The notes under the pieces: model-generated
Told to the model about the DNA's origin: nothing
The model's input: the letters and a program-made list of their open reading frames with translations, nothing else
The model's database searches: none
Source: Deinococcus betulae
Lineage (GTDB): Bacteria > Deinococcota > Deinococci > Deinococcales > Deinococcaceae
NCBI RefSeq assembly: GCF_020166395.1
Contig: NZ_JAIQXU010000043.1
Coordinates: forward strand, 1 to 27,146
Reading direction: 5' to 3'
DNA length: 27,146 nt
In this document: positions 7,576 through 13,865 of the stretch, piece after piece
Layout of the letters: the number at the start of each line of letters is the position of its first letter
Numbering within the stretch: position 1 is the first letter of the stretch
Made by a program: the position numbers and the translations under genes

Positions 7576-8211
7576 TTATCCTCCTGTGCTCAGCCGCTCT
7601 GGATGAGCGGCTAGGAAGGTGCGCCAGTGTCTTACGCTGTCTTGAGCTAGCTGCTTCATTTCCTCGTGGGATCGCCCCACTACGACGGCCTGATCAGCCA
7701 ATCCGCTCATCTGAATGCGGCTGGGTGTCAATGTGCCGTCAATCAAAGGGACAAAGTTGAGCCGGTATACATCTGGATCGCGGAACAGCAGGAGGAAAAC
7801 GTATCCATGTTCCGCGCGAGTCTGAAAGAACGTGTCACCTGGTCGCACGCTGAAGACAAGGCCACCCTGCCAATTTTCTGAAGGAGAGAATCCTTCCGGG
7901 AGTTCAAACCAAGCGGCGTTGGGCCCTGGGCCGGTGTGCTCGGATAATGGCTGCTGCGCCGCATGCTCCGCTGCCGCACGCGTCAATGTGACTGGCTGTG
8001 CAGTAAAGAGTGCTTTCTGGAAGAGTTCTTCAAACATCTGGGTTACTTGCATCGCGGGGACAACCCTGCCTTGAAGCTCTTCTGCAAGCTTCAGCAGCTG
8101 ATCTTCTTGGTGCCAGTGATATCCCATGCCCTGACGGGCTTCACGTTTGAGCTTATCGAGATACCGAGTCATGTAAGTAAGATACGAGACGTAGAGTCGA
8201 GGCACCACCAC
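7576..8211 (-). CDS. hypothetical protein, 211 aa
   Basis: Not recognised. The open frame starts at a run of three GTG codons (8211); an ATG at codon 14 (MTRYLDKLKREARQG) is an equally good start, as neither has a strong ribosome site. The N-terminal third is helical and charged. The middle (GGLVFSVRPGDTFFQTRAEH, then YVFLLLFRDPDVYRLNFVPL) looks like a beta-rich core, and the end is helical (HEEMKQLAQDSVRHWRTFLA). No signal peptide or clear membrane span. The gene stands alone between a terminator and the MITE-like element, whose end lies 15 bases upstream of the first GTG. Confidence 0.6.
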   Translation of the reverse strand: MVVPRLYVSYLTYMTRYLDKLKREARQGMGYHWHQEDQLLKLAEELQGRVVPAMQVTQMFEELFQKALFTAQPVTLTRAAAEHAAQQPLSEHTGPGPNAAWFELPEGFSPSENWQGGLVFSVRPGDTFFQTRAEHGYVFLLLFRDPDVYRLNFVPLIDGTLTPSRIQMSGLADQAVVVGRSHEEMKQLAQDSVRHWRTFLAAHPERLSTGG

Positions 8212-8226
8212 ATCTAGGCCTGACTA

Positions 8227-8397
8227 CCAATGGTTCGGACAGTTTCAGCATTTCGCATGAAGCGACCCGATGAATACGCTGTTTTCACCTCTCTCCCCTC
8301 GCGGGGGAGGCCAGGAGGGGGGTAACGGGACTGCCCTCCTAGACGATGTTTTCGCAGAGGCCGCTCCGCACTGCTCGAAAAGTGTCCGAACCATTGG
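8227..8397. mobile_element. MITE-like element, 171 bp, no coding capacity
   Basis: The ends CCAATGGTTCGGACA (8227-8241) and TGTCCGAACCATTGG (8383-8397) are perfect 15-bp inverted repeats. Allowing one mismatch they extend to 19 bp (8227-8245 and 8379-8397). The element is flanked by the direct repeat ACTA (8223-8226 and 8398-8401), which can also be read as GACTAC shared with the repeat ends. No open frame of note lies inside; there is an internal GC-rich hairpin near 8290-8312. Size, repeat ends and a target duplication are the marks of a miniature element moved by a transposase encoded elsewhere. It sits neatly between two genes. Confidence 0.7.
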
Positions 8398-8424
8398 ACT
8401 ACACGATTGGCAAATTTTTGTACG

Positions 8425-8763
8425 CTAAGCCCTCGTCTCGCCTGTCTCGATTGAAGCCTCTGAAATTGAGGAGTGAAAAACGTCGATTCCATCGGTTCTG
8501 GAATCTGTCCCAAAAGAAGTAGAGCTGAATTGAGACGACAGCTGGAGATCGACTGCATCAGCGTTCCCGCATGCGTCACTGCGAAAAACACTGTGTGGAA
8601 CAATGATTTTCGCTTGGCGTACAATTTTGCGCCAATCGTGTACTGAGGCCCATTCTGCTCTGCAACAACTTGAAGCCCCTTTTTGCATAGCCCTCTTGGC
8701 AGCCTCTAAAGTGAACTTGCCTTTGCTTGTGATTCGGACGTCAACTGAATAGGGATAAGTCAA
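8425..8763 (-). CDS. possible hypothetical protein, 112 aa
   Basis: Not recognised. The open frame begins at a TTG at 8763 (TYPYSVDVRITSKGKFTLEA) with only a weak upstream AGAG. The first 30 residues have a convincing alternating strand and helix pattern; the serine-rich C-terminal third (SSQFSSTSFGTDSRT) is less convincing. It lies downstream of the small membrane-protein gene in the same orientation, separated by a hairpin at 8782-8809. It may be real, but the start and the expression are doubtful. Confidence 0.4.
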   Translation of the reverse strand: MTYPYSVDVRITSKGKFTLEAAKRAMQKGASSCCRAEWASVHDWRKIVRQAKIIVPHSVFRSDACGNADAVDLQLSSQFSSTSFGTDSRTDGIDVFHSSISEASIETGETRA

Positions 8764-8781
8764 CTCTATCTAAGTCAGAAT

Positions 8782-8809
8782 CCTCTGTCTGCACCATTGC
8801 AGACAGAGG
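8782..8809. terminator. perfect 11-bp hairpin between two small genes
   Basis: CCTCTGTCTGC (8782-8792), loop ACCATT, GCAGACAGAGG (8799-8809). It follows the stop of the two-helix membrane gene (8831). On the plus strand the tail is AT-rich (GTTATTATATTT); on the minus strand the tail ATTCTGACTTAG is poor. So it is either a weak terminator or a leader structure in front of the TTG at 8763. Confidence 0.45.
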
Positions 8810-8830
8810 AGTTATTATATTTAGAGGGCT

Positions 8831-9019
8831 TCAGGCTCCAAAAGGATTAGTCATCAGAAACCAAAGAAATAGGGCCAAGGCGAAAAGTATCGCGGTTTCC
8901 CTACTGTTATTCTCCAGTAAACGTAGAATTCGGTTAAGGGGAATTCGAGCTCCTAGTGCGACTAACGTTAGGAGAAATGCAAGGAAAGCGAGAAGTAAGG
9001 TAGGTTCAGGAAGAGTCAT
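8831..9019 (-). CDS. small two-helix membrane protein, 62 aa
   Basis: Two hydrophobic segments, residues about 6-25 (LLLAFLAFLLTLVALGA) and 42-58 (AILFALALFLWFLM), are separated by a short charged loop (RILRLLENNSRETA). The ATG at 9019 has AAGGA 5 bases upstream, a good ribosome site. It is not a recognised family. Its size and topology fit small inner-membrane peptides, including type I toxins or holin-like proteins, but nothing in the sequence proves such a role. A 27-base palindrome with overlapping -10-like boxes lies 29 bases upstream of the start. Confidence 0.65.
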   Translation of the reverse strand: MTLPEPTLLLAFLAFLLTLVALGARIPLNRILRLLENNSRETAILFALALFLWFLMTNPFGA

Positions 9020-9047
9020 TTTGGTCCTTTGGGAATAGAACTACCTG

Positions 9048-9074
9048 TCTCCAGTCCGTGGACTATACTGGAGA
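9048..9074. promoter_or_regulatory. palindrome with back-to-back -10-like boxes
   Basis: TCTCCAGT (9048-9055) and ACTGGAGA (9067-9074) are perfect 8-bp arms around 11 bases. The right arm overlaps TATAGT on the minus strand (9067-9062) and TATACT on the plus strand (9064-9069). It could serve the 62-aa gene leftward and a short transcript rightward. No good -35 boxes are seen on either side. Confidence 0.3.
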
Positions 9075-9133
9075 CGATAGAGAATGGACGTGCGCCTTGA
9101 ACAAGCGCAATCCGGTTTCTCGTCGGAAATCTG

Positions 9134-9177
9134 AAGGACGATCAGCTTATGCGAGCGCGAAGATCGTCCTTTTCTTG
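9134..9177 (+). terminator. orphan plus-strand terminator-like hairpin
   Basis: AAGGACGATC (9134-9143) pairs perfectly with GATCGTCCTT (9162-9171) across an 18-base loop and is followed by TTCTT on the plus strand. No convincing plus-strand gene lies before it. With the -10-like TATACT at 9064 it could bound a transcript of about 100 bases. Confidence 0.45.
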
Positions 9178-9835
9178 GCTATATCGGTAGCAATGTTGCC
9201 TCCGAGAAAGCTCTCCTGTGCTGAAATGGCGTCAGGGACGCTATTCGGCACGGAGTAAGAACGTGGATCGATGACCAGCACGTCTTCTTTAATTTTGTGG
9301 ATCGCAGGCCTCAGTCGCGCCGGCACTGCTCAATCCTCTCTCAAATCACTCCTTGTTGCTCCTCGGGGGGAGCGAAGAACCTGGACGAAATCTTCGCGAG
9401 GCGAGCGTTCGGACTGTAACCGTGGCGCGACCGTGCCGGACTGAACCCCTATCTAAGAGGCATGACCGGACTTCCCTCTGTTCCTGCGAAGTGCTACCAA
9501 GTGGTAGCGGTGCGACAAGTGTATAGGTTGTATTCGCCAGGGTCAAACTAACCACGCATATACAAGATGTTGATCTCATAAGCCACTGAAGCGGAGGCGG
9601 AGGCCTGCTTTCCAGCGCACTGGGGGCTTCAGACCAGATCGTGGTATTCACCCTGATGATCTCCCGCAGACTGTCTGGGACGGTGCTGATTGGAGAGCAG
9701 CGATTATGTTGTCGCCGCTGGCCCAGTGGAGTGACATTGTGACTCGCGTGCTGTTGCCGCAGTTGGCAAGACAGGTGTCCACACAGCGCTGAAAGGGTTG
9801 AGGATTGGCTCTAGAGTGTTTAGACTCTGGGGAGA
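9178..9835. other. gene-poor stretch, no convincing gene
   Basis: Short open frames exist on both strands (minus 9346-9651 and 9648-9869 are the longest), without ribosome sites or recognisable motifs. On the plus strand about 45 codons ending at a TGA near 9792 (DDLPQTVWDGADWRAAIML, then SPLAQWSDIVTRVLL) read like a protein C-terminus without a start. It may be gene debris. Confidence 0.3.
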
Positions 9836-9873
9836 GGCCAGAGTCATTTACGACTCTGGCCTTTACCATTTTT
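9836..9873. terminator. intrinsic terminator beside the DUF3800 gene
   Basis: GGCCAGAGTC (9836-9845), loop ATTTAC, GACTCTGGCC (9852-9861): a perfect 10-bp stem followed on the plus strand by TTTACCATTTTT. It starts 10 bases after the stop of the minus-strand DUF3800 gene, for which the tail is weaker (TCTCC); it may work in both directions. Confidence 0.65.
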
Positions 9874-10921
9874 AGCTCACTATTTCCAGGTTATTGATGA
9901 GCTGATGGAATCGTCTCTCTCTGGCTTGCAAAGTGCTGGCATGTCCGCCGCTATGAAAGAACAGCAGGTTAAGCGCAAAAATCTCCTGTATATAAATTTG
10001 TTTATCTGTGCTGGGCCTTCCTGCCCCTATTCGAGCTTTGTAAAGATATGTCGGATCTACATATTCTTTAACTATACTTTCTAATATTTCATAATGCCTA
10101 TGCATCTCATTTTTACTGTCTACCAATGCCTCTAACTTGCCATAAATGAACGTAACAGTGTCGCAGAGCTGTATGAGATTACTTTTATCGCTATCTAGAA
10201 ATATCGGATCTGCGATCTTAGTAAAGATGCCTTGTGACCTGAAGAATTCAAATGCTACAAGCGATCTATATACTTCGTGTTTTTGGCCTGCATCGCAAAT
10301 TATATCTGCCTCCCAGTCGTATTCCAGTGAATCCTCTTCGATGGTGGTAAGCATCTCTGCAAGGGCTTGGACGTAGATATTGTCGTATAAATCTTTGAAT
10401 CTTGACCTGCTTACATCACCGGTGTAGAAACCATCGTAGTCGGCATGGTGATTAGGCGCAAATAATGCTGTTAAACGTCTTCTGCTTGCCGTTGAGATAA
10501 AGGTTCTGAAGAAAATCTTATTTCTCTTATAAATATCTAATGCGTTCTTCAAATATATTAAATGCCGCTCAAAAATTTTAGCATCAGAGCGGTCTTTTGA
10601 AAAAACGCCATCTCCATTCCAAATTTCTTGTGCATGGATTTCCGGCCATCCGCCACGGCGTATTCTCGGACGTTCAAGTCGGAGACGTCTTCTTTCCTTG
10701 ACTCCATGCGTCTCTGGTTGTGTAACAGGATATTTACGATTTCTGAGATCCTTCGCAATTCTTTTTCTCAGCGCATTGATATCGTTGTCAACAGTCTGCA
10801 TGACTTCTTCTGGAACATAAATTGCACCTAACAGCATTACTTGACCATCATTGCTTGCAGTTTCATCGATGAAAATATGCATTCGCTTGGTTGTATGTAA
10901 TAGGCTCATTTTACCCCGCAT
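9872..10921 (-). CDS. DUF3800 domain protein
   Basis: The protein (up to 349 aa) has the DUF3800 pattern. Its N-terminal strand is MHIFIDETASNDG (FIDE, the conserved acidic motif), followed by VMLLGAIYV. An acidic site appears mid-protein (ADIICDAGQ, about residue 220), and near residues 255-270 FLDSDKSNLIQLCDTVTF matches the 'D-S-K-x-x-x-L-Q-x-A-D' motif of the family. DUF3800 proteins are thought to have an RNase H-like fold; many sit in mobile or defence regions, but the activity is not established. Starts are possible at 10921 or at the ATG at 10909, which has GGGGT 4 bases upstream. The gene is clearly more AT-rich than its neighbours, suggesting recent transfer. It follows the recombinase-like gene by 72 bases. 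Confidence 0.8.
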   Translation of the reverse strand: MRGKMSLLHTTKRMHIFIDETASNDGQVMLLGAIYVPEEVMQTVDNDINALRKRIAKDLRNRKYPVTQPETHGVKERRRLRLERPRIRRGGWPEIHAQEIWNGDGVFSKDRSDAKIFERHLIYLKNALDIYKRNKIFFRTFISTASRRRLTALFAPNHHADYDGFYTGDVSRSRFKDLYDNIYVQALAEMLTTIEEDSLEYDWEADIICDAGQKHEVYRSLVAFEFFRSQGIFTKIADPIFLDSDKSNLIQLCDTVTFIYGKLEALVDSKNEMHRHYEILESIVKEYVDPTYLYKARIGAGRPSTDKQIYIQEIFALNLLFFHSGGHASTLQARERRFHQLINNLEIVS

Positions 10922-10993
10922 TTATATTTTTGAAAGCAATGAGGTGGTGCAAGGTCTGTCAACGCGAAATTATCAGAGGATCGTCCACACATA

Positions 10994-11860
10994 CTATTCT
11001 GCAACTGCTTGAGCCAAGGCGATAACCTTCTTGTAGTGCTTATTCACGCGGTAGCCCAGATGGGCGGCACTCCGGGCATGGTCACGCAGAGCGCACTTTT
11101 TGATCAGCCCCGGCGGAATGAACTTCAGGTTCGCTTTGGTGCAGGTCTGAAGCACCCGCAGCCGCAGGGCATCGAGCGTGTCGTAGGGAAACATTCGTTT
11201 GCTCTGGGTGCCGGCCAGCGTGTCGGGATAGAGGGGGTCATACCCCGCCTGGTGGATTAGCCGCTCCAGGGCAGTGGCGGCCTGGCCAGTGAGCGGTGTG
11301 ACCACGTCGTCGCGCAGCAAGGTCCGCTTCTCTGGATTGAAGGCACTCCACTTCAGCCGCAGCAGGGTGGTCATGGGGAGCGCGTGGTGCCAGATCAGCA
11401 GGAGGGCAGCGAAGAGGTTGGGATCGGTTTTGGCAGCCCTGAGCAGCTTTTCGATGGCCGCTTTGGGCGGCAGCGGGTCGCTCCGGAGTTCGACCGAGGG
11501 GAGCTGGAAGTCCACGAGGGGGTCGCCGTGCAGCAATTCCAGCTTTCGCAGGGCGCGGTAGAGGGCGCGGAGGGCGGTGACCCGGCTGATCCGCGTGTTG
11601 CCTTTGGCCTCGGTGCCGTCGATGTTGGTGAGGATGACCCGCTGGAGCCAGGGCTGGAAGTCCGCCGGTGGCCGCAGCAGGGAAACATGGTCGCGGCGGG
11701 CGGCCTCGAAGATGGGGCGCAGGTTGCTGATCAGCTGGGGGGCACGGCCAGGGAGGCGGTCACGTTCGTGGAGGGTAGGAATTAAGGTGTCGAGGTCCAG
11801 GTCGTGGAGCGCCTGGGTGACTTTGCGGGCGAGCTCGTCGGTGGAGAGTTCCTCAGGCAT
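10994..11860 (-). CDS. degenerate tyrosine recombinase-like protein, 288 aa
   Basis: Length and layout match an integrase-family recombinase: an N-terminal helical core-binding half (to about residue 120) and a C-terminal half with recognisable landmarks. The block equivalent to GLRxSELLxLxW reads LPMTTLLRLKWSAF, so the first catalytic Arg is absent. The HxLRH block reads LIKKCALRDHARSAAHLGYR, and a Tyr sits in KHYKKVIAL near the C-terminus. It is probably not an active recombinase and may bind DNA only. The ATG at 11860 lacks a ribosome site but lies 8 bases after TAAGAT, fitting a leaderless start. GC content is high, unlike the following DUF3800 gene. Confidence 0.7.
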   Translation of the reverse strand: MPEELSTDELARKVTQALHDLDLDTLIPTLHERDRLPGRAPQLISNLRPIFEAARRDHVSLLRPPADFQPWLQRVILTNIDGTEAKGNTRISRVTALRALYRALRKLELLHGDPLVDFQLPSVELRSDPLPPKAAIEKLLRAAKTDPNLFAALLLIWHHALPMTTLLRLKWSAFNPEKRTLLRDDVVTPLTGQAATALERLIHQAGYDPLYPDTLAGTQSKRMFPYDTLDALRLRVLQTCTKANLKFIPPGLIKKCALRDHARSAAHLGYRVNKHYKKVIALAQAVAE

Positions 11861-11868
11861 GAAGCATT

Positions 11869-11897
11869 ATCTTAGAACGGATATGAGTAATTCAAAA
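11869..11897 (-). promoter_or_regulatory. candidate leaderless promoter of the recombinase-like gene
   Basis: On the minus strand TTTTGA (11897-11892), a 17-base spacer and TAAGAT (11874-11869) are followed after 8 bases by the ATG at 11860. The -10 to start-codon distance is that of leaderless Deinococcus genes. Confidence 0.4.
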
Positions 11898-11931
11898 CAG
11901 TGAATTAGCTTATTTTCCTGCACCTGCACAC

Positions 11932-12220
11932 TCATTCCACTTCTTCTAACCTTGGAACCTGCTCAAGAACATCTGCCTTGACGTCTCTCTCTTCACCCAC
12001 CACACCTAGCTCGTCTCGCAGCAGCTGAAGCTGAGCCAGATTGTTCTCATCATGCGTTGGCATACCGCATGAGCATGACAGATCGCTCTGGCTGACTCCA
12101 CCACAACTGCTCACACGGCGGCCTCGACCACCCACAATTGAACCACTAGGTCCAGTTGCGTTGGCCAGCAACTCATTTTCATACCTACGTAAGAGGGCCT
12201 CTTGATAGGCAAGTCGTGAC
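11932..12220 (-). other. possible gene remnant, C-terminal about 90 residues
   Basis: On the minus strand the frame ending at 11932 encodes a plausible protein end: RRYENELLANATGPSGS, a Cys-rich patch (SSCGGVSQSDLSCSCGM) and a helical tail (LAQLQLLRDELGVVGEERD). No start codon with a ribosome site exists before the frame enters the arsR promoter. It is not recognised. It may be the end of a gene whose front was replaced by the arsR operon. Confidence 0.25.
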
Positions 12221-12231
12221 TTGCCTATAGT
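12202..12231 (+). promoter_or_regulatory. arsR promoter with palindromic operator in the spacer
   Basis: TTGATA (12202-12207), an 18-base spacer and TATAGT (12226-12231) form a good sigma-70-type promoter, and the GTG start follows 6 bases later (leaderless). The spacer is the core of a perfect palindrome, ATAGGCAAGTC / GT / GACTTGCCTAT (12205-12228). This is the expected position for an ArsR-family autorepressor operator. Confidence 0.8.
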
Positions 12232-12237
12232 AGGGGT

Positions 12238-12534
12238 GTGGCGGACCTCTATGACGCCCTGGCCGCTCCAGCTCGGCGGACGATCCTCGATGCGCTGTGC
12301 GCGCGCGATGGTCAGACTCTCTTCGAACTCTGCGTCCGTCTCACCACCCATCACGACCTGACCCTCACCCGCCAAGCCGTCTCCCAACATCTCCAAGTAC
12401 TTGAAGCCGCTGGACTCCTGACCACCCACCGTCAGGGTCGCGTCAAGCTCCATTACGTTGACCCTACTCCCCTGGACGCCCTCGTGACCCGCTGGCGTCG
12501 CCCCGCATCCACTCCACCGGAGGACCCCACATGA
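12238..12534 (+). CDS. ArsR-family winged-helix transcriptional regulator
   Basis: A small repressor (98 aa) of the ArsR/SmtB fold, expected to dissociate from its own promoter on a signal. The protein starts MADLYDALAAPARRTILDAL, typical for the family, and carries the helix-turn-helix (LTRQAVSQHLQVLEAAGLL, residues about 43-61) and the beta wing (HRQGRVKLHYV). The ELCVC metal motif is not present (ELCVRL has one Cys), so sensing of arsenic or similar metals is unlikely by the classic site. The GTG at 12238 is 6 bases after the -10 box, indicating a leaderless mRNA. The stop overlaps the next start (ATGA), so both genes are coexpressed. Confidence 0.9.
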   Translation: MADLYDALAAPARRTILDALCARDGQTLFELCVRLTTHHDLTLTRQAVSQHLQVLEAAGLLTTHRQGRVKLHYVDPTPLDALVTRWRRPASTPPEDPT

Positions 12535-12917
12535 ACATCACTGTCACTAGCGTGTTTGTAGATGATCAAGCTAAAGCCCTGGCCTTCTATACGGATATCC
12601 TCGGGTTTGAGCCCAAGCAGGATGTGTCACTCGGAACCCACCGGTGGCTCACCGTGGTGTCCCCTGGAGACACGGATGGAGTCGAGCTCCTTCTGGAACC
12701 GGACCAGCACCCGGCCGTCGGTCCCTTTAAGCGGGCCCTCGTGGAGGACGGCATTCCTTGTACGTCCTTCAGCGTGACGAATGTCCAGGCTGAGTATGAG
12801 CGGCTGTGTGCGGCGGGGGTGGCGTTCACGCAGCCGCCCGTAGCGATGGGGCCAGTGACAACGGCTGTGTTTGATGACACGTGCGGCAACCTGGTGCAGA
12901 TTGCGCAACTGCATTGA
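12531..12917 (+). CDS. VOC (glyoxalase/bleomycin-resistance fold) family protein
   Basis: A 128-aa protein with two beta-alpha-beta-beta-beta halves of the vicinal oxygen chelate superfamily: MNITVTSVFVDDQAKALAFY then TDILGF in the first half, and a C-terminal FDDTCGNLVQIAQ, where such proteins usually have 'DPxGNxxxLxE'. The usual final metal-ligand Glu is Gln here (LVQIAQ). Members include glyoxalases, dioxygenases and binding proteins; the substrate cannot be told. Control by the adjacent ArsR protein suggests an inducible detoxification or binding role. Confidence 0.85.
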   Translation: MNITVTSVFVDDQAKALAFYTDILGFEPKQDVSLGTHRWLTVVSPGDTDGVELLLEPDQHPAVGPFKRALVEDGIPCTSFSVTNVQAEYERLCAAGVAFTQPPVAMGPVTTAVFDDTCGNLVQIAQLH

Positions 12918-12972
12918 GCGGTTCACCATGCCAGATGTGCGGTGCAATCGGCTGTCCGCTGGACTGAGGCGA

Positions 12973-13005
12973 GGGATGGACGGAGCATCCCGGAGCCCTT
13001 TTCTT
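12973..13005 (+). terminator. weak terminator candidate after the VOC gene
   Basis: GGGATG (12973-12978) pairs with CATCCC (12986-12991); CCCTTTTCTT follows a few bases later. The stem is only 6 bp and the T-run is not adjacent, so this is a weak call. Confidence 0.25.
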
Positions 13006-13049
13006 CCCCAGTGGCCTCGCGAACCCAGAGTTCCAAATGCCTAGCCTCA

Positions 13050-13665
13050 AGGGTGGTTGGCCCTGACCTATTCCGACGGGATCTGAAGCGCGAGAGGACC
13101 GCGGTCGACTGAAACTCGAAGGAGCGTCGTCACTTGAGGCCTGATCTCAAGTTCAGCAGTGGCTCAACAAGCCCCGGCGGTCCAAGCGCCCTCCACGAAG
13201 ATTGTTACAACGGGCGGCGGCAATGATCTAAATGTGCTCTACGGTATGGAGCACAGGAAGCTCACACAGGCCCGCACCATAGCTCCACAAATTGTCAGTA
13301 TGAATGACGTCTGGAACGTCGGATTTTTCCGGCAAGCGGATGAAAAACGATTTGGCAGTCCTGGTGTCGCGGTGTTTCCTCCTGAGGACGCTCCCGTCCT
13401 TGACCATGGCCATCTAAAGCCAACGCCTCACCGTTTTCGATGTGCACCTCGTCCAGATGCCGCCGAGAACCCTGCCGGGGTTCTCTGTGACGGAGTTCCT
13501 CAGAGAGGAGCGGCGCGAACTTGATGTTCCACCAGACAAGGGCTTCGTGACTGACAACAGTGCCGCGCTCGTGAAGCAGTTCCTGAACGTCCCGCTGGCT
13601 GAGGGAGAAGCGGTGATACCCCGGTGACGCTCAGGGGAAAACGGGAGCCGGAAGGCTTCCACGGT
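13050..13665 (-). pseudogene. decayed IS6-family transposase
   Basis: Pieces of an IS6-type DDE transposase lie in order in different minus-strand frames. Between 13618 and about 13400 the reading is YHRFSLSQRDVQELLHERG, then WWNIKFAPLLSEELRHREPR and HLDEV (first catalytic Asp). After a frameshift, 13413-13228 reads KHRDTRTAKSFFIRLPEKS, then VIHTDNLWSYGAGL (second Asp) and VLHTVEH. After a TAG stop comes AARCNNL, then a degenerate arginine-rich end near 13060-13090. At least one frameshift and several stops make it inactive. The N-terminal coding region is missing or unreadable. The whole interval up to the next gene start at 13866 has no other gene. Confidence 0.75.
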
Positions 13666-13865
13666 TCACCAGCCTACCGAGCTTGAGTTGCCAGAACCGA
13701 ATCAGGAGGTTTGGCTGCTGGTGCGGTAGCCAGGTAGGGTGTGTCAAAGCGACTGGGTGGAGTGTACTGTCACGGCGGAGGGCCTGCGGACGGTGCTGGA
13801 GGTCTCATCAGCACGGCGCTCTCAGCCGGGGCTGGCCAAGACTCTCACGCGACAAAGGAGCTCCC

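Noticed and set aside
8214..8624. 136-codon open frame on the minus strand
   Set aside because: It crosses the MITE-like element and overlaps a better frame; no ribosome site or motif.
9058..9258. 66-codon open frame on the plus strand
   Set aside because: No ribosome site, and a terminator-like hairpin lies in its middle.
13159..13524. 121-codon open frame on the plus strand
   Set aside because: The opposite strand carries the readable IS6 transposase pieces, so this is a shadow.
13683..13865. Upstream extension of the large regulator (61 extra codons)
   Set aside because: Arg/Cys/Trp-rich sequence lacking coding character; the GTG at 13866 has a ribosome site and begins directly at the ATPase domain.
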